From Bolinopsis microptera (taxonomy: Eukaryota; Ctenophora; Tentaculata; Lobata; Bolinopsidae): 60,000 nt of DNA. Location of the stretch: positions 7,421,096 through 7,481,095 of the forward strand of contig NC_087080.1 of the NCBI RefSeq assembly GCF_026151205.1, given 5' to 3'. Each line of letters starts with the position of its first letter. Within the stretch, counting starts at the first letter, position 1. This document shows positions 11,326 through 20,600 of this stretch, piece after piece. The position numbers were made by a program, and so were the translations under genes. The notes beneath the pieces were generated by a model. That model did no database searches. It saw only the letters and a list, made by a program, of their open reading frames with translations, and was not told where the DNA came from.

Positions 11326-13113
11326 GTTGTCCTTCTAAAAGTATTAGAGTCAAAGGATCTCTTCAGTATGGATGAGGAAATACCGTTTCTACCTTGACCC
11401 GGAACTATTGGGAGGCACTGTTTGAAGTCCCCCGACATTACCACAGGTATCCCAACGAATGGTTTGCACACTTTCCTTATGTCCTGGAGAGTACGATCGA
11501 CTGCCTCAATGACCATTTTGTTTAGCATCGTAACTTCATCTATGATGATAATATGCGTATTGCATAGGAGATCTGAAAGGCTTGTTCCTCTGTTGATGTT
11601 ACACATGGAGTCACGGTGAATATTTAACGGGACTTTGAATTGAGAGTGAACTGTGCGTCCATGCGTTAAAAGCAATGACGCATTAGCAGTAGATGCAGTT
11701 GCTAATACTATGTGGCCCTGTGACCGATGATGGACTATCACTGTATTTAGGAGGAAGCTTTTTCCTGTCCCCGGGCTTGCTCCTAAAAAAAGTGTTGTAG
11801 TATGATAATTTCCTGAGCACATACCTTCTATTACATCGAAGGCTCTTCTTTGTTCTTCATTTAACTGAGATATTCTTCGTCCTGAATTTTGTCGCTCTAA
11901 GTCAATATCTATGTTATTTAACTCTCTGCTGACAAAGTTACTGCTCTGTTGACGGATTTCATCAGCATTTAATAAAACGATGCCAAACGATGTAAGTGAA
12001 CGGCCTCCACATGACAAAATATCTGTTTCCAGCAATTGTAGTATATGTTGTCGAATACTGTCAGTGTTTCCTAATGTGAAATTGCCGACTTCTTGCCGCC
12101 TTTCCATTATGAAATCCTCGCAGAGATTATCCGCGAATGTTTCCCACAGAGATAGGGGGTCAGACGGTTCGCATGCGCAGATGACCGTAACAAAAAATTG
12201 TCTAAGTTTTAGAGCAGACAATGTAGCACTAATCTCGTTCATCGCATCAAAAATGTGGTCATCGTTGTCCAATAAGCCGTGTCTTCTGCAAGCCTCTTTG
12301 AAGGTTGACAGTAGCTCACCGTCAACTGTCTTGAGGTGAGCGAATGACGTTGGGCCTGGCTGATGAACCAACAACAGTCTGAGGTAGTAAAGATCACCAA
12401 TTTTTGGTGACATCGAGTAAAGTCTACCAATAGTATTTGAGTGGACTACTACAGAATCGTCGGTCTGATACATCTTCCTTCCACCAATCTGACGACGCTT
12501 CCACTCCTTTTCCCCAGGTGTAAAACTCGGGGACTTCGTGATATTTTAAAGTAGAAGCCAATAAGTCCTCTGAGCAGAGATTAAAGAATGCCACAAGTTT
12601 CGAAGGGGGTGGGTTACTGTTCTCCATGGACTGGGATGTAGTAGTCTCTGGATTGAATGTGAATTGGTGTTCCCCCTCGAGGTGTATGTCTAATGTAACG
12701 ACTGTTGGCCGGTGACCGTTTCGTTCCATACCAAGTATGACCATAGTGGCTTCATTAGCCCCCAAATACCTAAAAATTAGAAATTATAAAGATCATAGCA
12801 ATTTTACATATAATGGTGTAAGATCCAGATCAATTAAATGAAAATTACTCAACGAAGAACAGTAAACATACCTTGTACCTATGATTCTCATATTCGGATA
12901 TTTCATCCAAACCCGGACTTTGTAGATTATATGCAGCCCTGTCAGTTCCTTTATACGTATATTTTAGAATATATTTGATTGAGTTGACTGAACTGCAAAT
13001 TTCAACGTTAATGTGACAGTTCATCTGTCGTGAGAGAAACGGAGAATAAGGGACAATCCAGCTGTTGTCTACTATAACAACTGTTCTTAGGCCGTCCCTG
13101 TAGCAGAACTTTT
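11326..13113 (-). pseudogene. Helitron Rep/helicase gene, decayed 3' half
   Basis: The gene reads on the minus strand. Exon 12879-13113 encodes YRDG, DNSWIVPYSPFL, NCHINVEICSS and KYTYKGTDRA, the block preceding the helicase in Helitron RepHel proteins. A GT-AG intron (12770-12878) joins CAT-AG to G-TAT and gives HRYLGANEA. Exon 2, from 12769, continues with VHLEGEHQF and the TWGK block. A one-base insertion near 12510 then shifts the frame. The second frame contains the GPTSF/TFKEAC block, a PIF1/SF1 Walker A motif (GASPGTGKS), Walker B (IIIIDEVTML) and SGDFKQCLP. The helicase stops matching after SFDSNTFRRTTM, so motifs IV-VI are missing. The Rep HUH nuclease is not seen upstream of 13113. 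This is an inactive relic. Confidence 0.8.
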
Positions 13114-13119
13114 CTATAG

Positions 13120-13750
13120 AAAAAAAAAAGTATGGATACTTTTTACTGCATCAAAATATTGCAATCACAAACAAAGTTATAAGAAGTCATAGCGTGAGCG
13201 TAAATGTGAGCTAGTTTTGAAATTATGACGTAGCATACAGCATAACAACGAGCGTTGTTAATATGTTCTTGCTCGCGCACGTGCATTTTTATCGTTGCTA
13301 CGCAACAGCGCAGTAAACCTTTGCTAAAATAACGCCATTATTCTAACGATTATTTAACCTCACTTCCGACGTTAATTATAAAAAATCTAAAGCCTAAATC
13401 AAAATTCTAAGAATGCTATAGCCTATTCCTATCCTTTTTCTACAACCCTGCTAAAAATGGCGAGGTTTCAACTCCATTTGCGAGCTGGGTTTGGCTTCAC
13501 CAGAGGGTCATTTTGAGGTCGATTTTCGGTGTTTTTTCTTCTATGTCCCCGTTGCCGGGGAAATTTCGTCTAGTTTAAAATATAGTAGAGATATCAGAGA
13601 TATCAGCTACAAGTACAAGAAACGAATTTTTAGGATATTGCTAATAACCCAACAAATAATCCCTTTGATAATACATTGCTGAGGCTTTAGATAGGAAGCT
13701 AATTTCGTGATGAATATTTGCAATGTCGACCGTAGTTTATCTTTTATTGG
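13120..13750. other. non-coding stretch
   Basis: No gene recognised. A CG-containing purine/pyrimidine-mixed segment at 13190-13330 (AGCGTGAGCG, GCTCGCGCACGTGC) stands out from the AT-rich surroundings. Confidence 0.4.
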
Positions 13751-13753
13751 GCT

Positions 13754-13936
13754 TTACCTCCTGGATGAGCATTTGTAACATTTTGTTCTCCTCGCGAAGT
13801 TATTTTCCCGACAACTTTTGCACGTCCAATCTCCACGGAACGTATGCAGGGACGATCCGCTCTTCTTATCAGCCTTGCATTTGGTGCAATTTACAATGCC
13901 CCTGCCGTTGTTTATCGTGCCGCAGCTATTACATCG
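13754..13936 (-). CDS. RanBP2-type zinc-finger exon or small ORF
   Basis: A 60-codon minus-strand frame, too short and too internally placed for most ORF cut-offs, reads CNSCGTINN, then IVNCTKCKADKKSG, then GDWTCKSCRENNFARRTKCY and KCSSRR before a TAA. The last part is a canonical RanBP2 zinc finger (GDWxCxxCxxxNFxxRxxCxxC). It is preceded by a second CxxC...CxxC module. In the family such fingers bind ubiquitin or single-stranded RNA. The TAA overlaps a potential splice donor (AG|GTAAAG) and a stop lies just upstream of the first Cys, so this could be an internal exon. No neighbouring exon was identified. Confidence 0.5.
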   Translation of the reverse strand, partial: RCNSCGTINNGRGIVNCTKCKADKKSGSSLHTFRGDWTCKSCRENNFARRTKCYKCSSRR

Positions 13937-14049
13937 TCACTTCGTACACTCATAAGGATTGTATCTTGATGACATCCTGGGCATCCTGCTAGCTAACAAT
14001 TGAATTTAATTGAATATTACAATTTTCATACATGGTCAGCTTCTTTATT

Positions 14050-14100
14050 TAATAACTAGTGTAACCCGGCCTTCGGCTTGGATTTCATTGCCGCAGTTAA
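14050..14100 (-). repeat. dispersed repeat end (copy 1)
   Basis: ACTAGTGTAACCCGGCCTTC, followed by a GGAYTTCAYT..CGCAGTT segment, is shared with the sequence starting at 30784. The two are diverged copies of one dispersed element. Its full extent and type are unknown. Confidence 0.55.
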
Positions 14101-14484
14101 AAAGGGTAGGAGCATTAGCCTGCAATAAATGTATCAAGCGGTGAAGATAAATACGTGAAATTGCAAGTGAAACAAATCTAAACAGTGACCATTGTGAAAT
14201 TACAAACCAAATCATGCTAGCAAATGGAGTATTTGCATTTTGCAATCATTTGACAGAATTGATCACGTGAATAGTATGCTCACCGGGATTGGCTAAAGAG
14301 GAAAGGGGGCAAACTCAATCAACATATCAAGCAGTTATTTAGCACCTTTTCGACACATCTCAGTTTCCCCTTATAATTACATCACACTCCTTGATTATAT
14401 ACAGGTCTGTTATAAAATAGTCCACCTTCAGTTTACTAAGAAACGAACGCCATCTACTATCACACAATGTGGAGCATGGCGAAA

Positions 14485-14665
14485 ATTCTGAACCCAGGTG
14501 TATTAAAGTGTATTAAAGTGCATCCCCGGGGTCAAATGGCCAAAATACACCTATACACTTTAATACAGTTGCCCCCCCCCCCCAACTCTGTGTCGGGACT
14601 CTGGAATAGTCCGCTGAGTCCAACACCCGCCCTCCCTCCTCCCCCGCCCGCCCCCCCCCCCCCTG
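14485..14665. repeat. low-complexity: short duplication and poly-C tracts
   Basis: The segment has a tandem GTGTATTAAA duplication, C-runs at about 14570-14582 and 14650-14662, and pyrimidine-rich DNA between them. The proline-rich frame across it is a composition artefact. Confidence 0.75.
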
Positions 14666-15160
14666 ACACCTTCACAGACACTTTTCGCCTTAATAGATAG
14701 TCAGATGCACTGCTCTCTTTCTAGTTGTTTGAAAATAATAATCTAAATTCCAGTTGTTGAGAAGGAGCTAAAAGCCCAATGACGCCAACAGACGTAGTAG
14801 TGTAGGGACAACAGAGCATGTGCTTCAGATTAACGTCCTTAGTACGACCAAGGCTGATCAGTCTCTTGGTGCTTACAATTGTTCTCGAGATTACCGTCTG
14901 AACAGGTGGAGAGGAAACCTTATTGTTTTACAATCCTCCAGTGTCCTACTATTGAGAATTCTCGTCCTCTGTGTTCATGACTGGTCTTAAATTTAAGGGA
15001 GTTTTTTAAACAAAGCGTAATTTTCAGTTAGTGGGCACGTGTGTAATTTTGCCTTCAAAACTGGCCAAAGTTTTTAGCCTTCAATTTAATTGTTTATTTC
15101 CAAACTTCTCAATAATCAGGGGTTTTGAATAAGTACTCTAGACTTATTTCGTTCAACAGC

Positions 15161-16634
15161 ATGATACTTTTAGCACTTCTTTTGGTCCATTCTGGTGAGT
15201 CATATCATCTTTGGTATTTAACTAGGATACTAAGGCCTGAAAATGGACTTTCTTTTCTTTTCTTTTCCGGTCGTGCTTACCAGCATTGTGATCGGAGCCG
15301 TGAATTGAGGCGAACCTGCTAAAGCTCTAAGCTCATTACTTTGTACTTTCACATAGATTCTAACAACTTTGACATCCTCAGCTAGAAGCTGCAGCTTTCT
15401 GGACGCTGCAGTAAATGTGGAGCACATGGCACCATGGTCATTTGAGTACGATGCTGGACATGTGGCAACGATTTACTGTTTTGATAATTTTTTTGTTTCT
15501 TCGGCCATATCTGAGACAGATAATAGCGCGGTTGTCAGATGTGGGCCGTCGGGAGAGTGGCTCACTTTTGGATTGGGCTTTGAGACTATTGTAACTGGAT
15601 GTATTGGTACGTAGATCATGCATATTAAAAAACGCGTTATAACAGTACAAAATACTGAGAATAAGAGTGACATATTTTGCTCGATTTTATATAAATTGAT
15701 GCATTCTAAATTCTGACAGCACCTAAATTAAAATCAACAGTTCTGATAGCACATTATTACCGTATCTATGGAATCTGATACGAAATCTCCCTCTCAGAAT
15801 GTATTGATAGCATAGCGAGCTGCAATTACGGCTCCTGTGTGGATGGAGTGTGCATTTGTTACGAGGGCTACGAAAAGTCTCTGAGAGACCCTAGATTGTG
15901 TGCTATAACCCAGTGCGATGATCTGGTACTGGCCAACCAAAAGGCTGATCCTGTTGGACCGTATGATGTTGATGCTGTTGTTGCGGTTAAATGTAATTCG
16001 GGACATCATGTCCTCGGAACGAAAGATGGTACTGAGCAAGTTTTGACTTGCAAATCTGACGGACATTTTGGCTCTGTTCTCCGACCGTGCGTTGGTAAGT
16101 ACTAAATCTGTTTTTCAATTATTAGAATATCAGTCCAACCATTAAACAATTTACATATATATATATATTTTTATATAAAACGTTTTAATGGAACAAAAGT
16201 GGTGGTTTTATAAATGGTGATCTTCAGATAAATTTACTCGTCGATTGGTGCAGGTTATATCTCCGCCTAAAGCACATCCAATTTGATACGTATGAAATAT
16301 GTCTATAACTTAGTTAGCACTAAGTTAGCATTCTGCGACCGAAATTGAACGTGGAATCGTTTAAGATCACTTTCGAGGCACCTCGACAAAAGCTTCTCAC
16401 GCTATTGTGCTTTTTATGGAGAAATACGTCAGTAGAGTTTTTAAGCTTGTTATTCTCTTTCAAAATTATTCCAAGTGATTTGTATAAGTGCATATATTAA
16501 CTCTGAATACATTGCACAATCATTTATCTCGACTCATGAAGTTTGAAAGAAGTTACAGCAATGCGCGCAATTTTGGGAGTGTGCTTTCGGCGGAGATATA
16601 AACTGCGCCTACTCGATTAGTTACCAACTTATTA

Positions 16635-16688
<54 letters not shown>

Positions 16689-16801
16689 GTAGTTAGTTAG
16701 CTCCATGTTTCTCACTTCCAGTTTGTGGACACTCCGGGGATTGTACGAACGGAACATGCAATGCTAACCACGAGTGCGAATGTGACATTGGTTTTATTCA
16801 G
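15161..16801 (+). CDS. secreted sushi/EGF-domain protein, 5' four exons (partial)
   Basis: Four exons are joined by matched phase-1 GT-AG introns: 15161-15194, 15382-15606, 15798-16094 and 16722-16801. Exon 1 encodes a signal peptide (MILLALLLVHS). Exon 2 encodes a sushi/CCP module (CSFL, then YDAGHVATIYCFDN, then VVRCGPSGEW, then TGC). Exon 3 encodes an EGF-like module (ECIDSIASCNYGSCVDGVCI, CYEGYEK) followed by a second sushi module (QCDDLV...VAVKCNSGHHV...LTCKSDGHFG...PC). Exon 4 encodes another EGF module (VCGHSGDCTNGTCNANHECE). This exon ends with a GTCAGT donor and no stop, so the gene continues. The protein is expected to be extracellular, in adhesion, complement-like or matrix roles, but the exact function is unknown. 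The XPG-type transposon begins 348 bp further on, probably in the next intron. Later exons were not found. Confidence 0.8.
16634..16700 (+). repeat. (TTAG)n microsatellite
   Basis: About 16 tandem copies of TTAG, with one TTAGG interruption, lie in intron 3 of the sushi/EGF gene. A 4-mer, not the canonical telomere hexamer. Confidence 0.9.
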
Positions 16802-17149
16802 GTCAGTACAATTAAAATTGTAATCACATCTAATCAATAATAATCATGTACATTTTGTTTATGTAATACAGTAAAACTTCAATGTTGCCTGGATCTGCTA
16901 GCCCTGGATCAAATTATAACCTGTAGCCTGACTAATGAAAATATGAGATTTTAAACAGCCCTAAACTGGTGTTTAAGGTTTAAGAAAGTTCACTGTAGTT
17001 TGTAGCTATAGCTTAATTTTTTCCCTGCTCTTGCCGAAGGCAAAAAGATCGTAGGGAATAAGTAATCGGGTTTGGATATATGAGCTATCCCGATGGACCT
17101 GCGATGATGACAAAAGTCTGCTCCTTCGCAATATAGACCACTCCCCTTA

Positions 17150-17479
17150 CTCTAGTAGCAGGGAGGAATTGAGTGTGCACTTCGATGTACAGAGTTTTTT
17201 GCTGCTGAATCGGGTTAAATAGGCCATTGATAACTCAAATCACCGAGGGGCAAATATTGTCTCGCTAGTCCCAACCCTGTGGAGCCACGCCCATATTTCA
17301 TATTAGGCGCTTATTTGGGAAATTCCTATCTCAGCTTCTGAAGTGCTTAGAGACTTGAAATTGGGCTTAAAATGACCGCAATACACATGTTTATATTAGC
17401 ACTATGAAGGTATTAAAGCTCTCAGGGACTTACTTTTTGAGAAAAATGAAAAAAACTAATTTTCACTGGGGCGCGATGA
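17150..17479 (+). repeat. left terminal inverted repeat of the XPG-type transposon
   Basis: Matches the reverse complement of 23781-24110 with only scattered differences. Matching stops just beyond GCGCGATGA. Confidence 0.92.
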
Positions 17480-17696
17480 GGATGACATGCTTTAAGCTAC
17501 TAAAATTCATAAAGTTGAGTACATAATATTGTGAAAAGAAACCAATGTGCTGATTTAATCTGCCAGAAGAGCAACAACATTAACAAAAGCTTACAAATGA
17601 AAATAACTGATTAACTGAAACACACACATCTTTTAGGAACTTTTACAAAGAGACATTACAATATCTGCCCATATAACTCAAAATAAGTTCAATCTC

Positions 17697-20600
17697 CTAT
17701 TCCACATTATTGATTGGGTTTTTGCACATTTCACCACATTTGCAATAATTAGAGCATGCATATTGTTTCTGTCTGCATGGGCAGGTGATCCTGACACAGG
17801 ATTTACATTTACATGGTTCAGGTATATCAATTGGTCTTTGTGGAGGCACAAACCAAGTGGGAGATAAGTTGATGTCGTATCCGTATTCTGTAACATCAAG
17901 GATTTTAGATGCATCCCCTGTTGCAGCTTCGAGCCACAACCTTGCTTGGAAGTATGCCCTTCGAATATGCTGCCTTATTTCATTAGACGAGCATGGAAGA
18001 TCCACAAACCTTACGTTTCTTGTTTGCTGCCGCATTCTTAGTCTAAGTTCGTCAAAAGTTGCACAGTTCATGAATGCCTTGTTAGCTACAACTTTCACTA
18101 AAAATTGTTCTGCCTTTTCAAACATGTCCTCGTCAAGTACATCCAATCCAAAATCCGTAATGAAATGGCTGTACTGCTTAAGAGCTTTCAACAAAGCCAA
18201 CTTTGTGCCAACTTTTGAGACAGTGTCACAACCTGTCAATGCGTGTCCTGCTGGCAGGCTTCTCACTAGACTAGAATCGACTTTGCTCAGTAGCAAGTGT
18301 AAAGGATATAATTCTTTTTGCTGTATTGTCTTTACTTTAAAATCACCCTTTCTGAGCAAGTAAAGATTAAGACCATGCCATGCACTTTGGAGATAGTAAA
18401 GAAGGTTTACGAAAATGTCTGTGTCAGGTGACACAACAGAGACACAGCAACTTTCTGTTGACAAAGCATGAATCTTACTGATCGAAAACATAATACGATC
18501 ATCAGCCTCTTCGTGAGATGCCCTAAATTCTATCGCTTCATTTATAACACCATCTGAAATCACTGTGCATTTATCTGGGTCCGATTTTATGCCTCCTGCC
18601 AAGTATAGTGGCTTTTCTGATGTGTAGTGAGAAGAGCAATATTCTACAAAAAAGTTCTGATAACTGATTTTGTTGGACTGTCTGTCAAAGAAATCATCCA
18701 AAGGAGATGGTAAGGACTGTTCCTCGGACACCACCTCACAAACAGCACCTACATTCAAATTACCGTCTTTGGTTGCCCTGGTTACTCGTGCTGCTCCTTT
18801 GATAGACATGTCTTTATAGTTTTCTAGAATAAGATGTATCTGCTCACTTTGCTGCCCATATGAAGTCACGTTATTCAGAATTTTCTCACAGAACGAGCCG
18901 AAGGTTTTGACACCTGTTAACTTGACTGATGTCCATTTCCTGATAATCGCCATAAAATCAATTACAACTGCTGTCGTTTTTACATGAGGTAACTGATTGG
19001 TCTCGTTAACCACAATCGATTCCTTGTCAAGTAATTGTAACAATTGTTTGGCAAGATCTGATTTGGGGGCTTTCTTTTGCTTCAGTGAATCTTTCTTTAG
19101 TAGATAAACTGGACGTGAAGTTAAAGGATAAATGATCAGTTCCTCCAATCCCCATCCCCTGGATGCTGCATACTCGATAAAGTTCACTGCAGATGTATTT
19201 AGTTGGTCGTCTGTGAGCACCTTAACCTTCTTCTCTTTAGCCATTACATTGGATTCAATGGACATATAAGAAGACTGATACTTGAAGCTTATGGAGGCAT
19301 GCAAGCTCTTGCTTTTATCAAATAAACGGTCTTGGACGAATTCGCCATAGTTTGCTCGTCCAAATTCGACACAGTCTAGTAGGTATTCTCGATTTGCCAC
19401 GACTTCACGACTTGTCAGATTAATCAGCTGATCAGGGCTATCAACTTTAAACGGATTGCCAACAGTTTTGATGTAAGCAACCAGTTTATCTGCTCGGGAC
19501 TTACCCTTCTCTGCTGACTTTGGATTGAACTCGTGGTGGAGATTGTTCAGCTCTCCCTGGTGTTCACCAATGCTTGCTGTTTCTTTCAGGAAAGAGACGA
19601 ACAAGTCTTTGTGATGTTTGATGATATTCCAGAGAGCCACTGTTTCTTTCTGACGAGTTGATCCAATGATACCACCAGATGCCTTAGCCGTGAAATTGTA
19701 TGCCTTTTCAAGGGCCTGGTCAAATCCTATTGCACTTCCTTTGCGCTCTGATAAGTAACAGACAAAGTTCCCGTCTTTGAAGTGCTTGTGTAGGGCTGGG
19801 AATTTTCTCTGTATATCCAAACAATCTTGATAAAAGAGGGCTCCATATCTACTGTAATTTGGCTTTCCTGTGCCAAAGAAGATTCCTAAGCTCCTTTCCA
19901 CTGCAGACAGAAACAGCTCCCAGTTTCCAGTCCGGACGGATACCTCAAAGTCTCTTGCACATGGGAACATGTCTCTCAGAAAAATTTCCCAGTAGAGAAA
20001 GTTTTCATTTCCGCTATTAGATCCTTTAAACTGAAGAAATGCCTTGTGTAGTCTGTCCAATGAAACCTTGTAACTTTCCCAACAGCTTTCAAAGTCGTTT
20101 TCGTCAGAGTTATCATAGACTTTTTTTAATACTTGTTCAATGTCAAACTCTATATCGTCAAGATTAATTTCCTCCTTGCATAAAATAAATTCATCGCTTT
20201 CGAGAAAAGCTTCATATTGGAGGCGTAAAATAGACTCCGCAATCATATTAATGCCGTCTTTTGCTTTGATGTAATCACCTCCTTTCAGAACACTTGACAG
20301 TGCAACATCAGCTGCAAAGACTCCACACTTTTTTAGGGCTTCTCCAATTCCTGAGGGAATTAGCCACTTTCCGATTGCACCCATGATTATCTTACTCCAA
20401 TGGAACGGGCCAAGACCTAAAAATATTGACCCGAAAACTTCCGGTTTTAGTAGTTGTATGTCTTTTGCGAGACAGTACACCCCTTCATCACACCATAGTG
20501 CTCCAGAAGTTTCGCCTCTCTGATGCAGCACATCTTTGAAATTCATCATAGAAGTGTAGATGCTGTCCATTAAGGTTGCGGGATATGGCAGTATCGGGAT

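Noticed and set aside
14567-14700. Proline-rich protein frame
   Set aside because: Explained by poly-C and pyrimidine-rich low-complexity DNA.
16634-16700. Telomere repeat
   Set aside because: The unit is TTAG, a simple tetranucleotide microsatellite.
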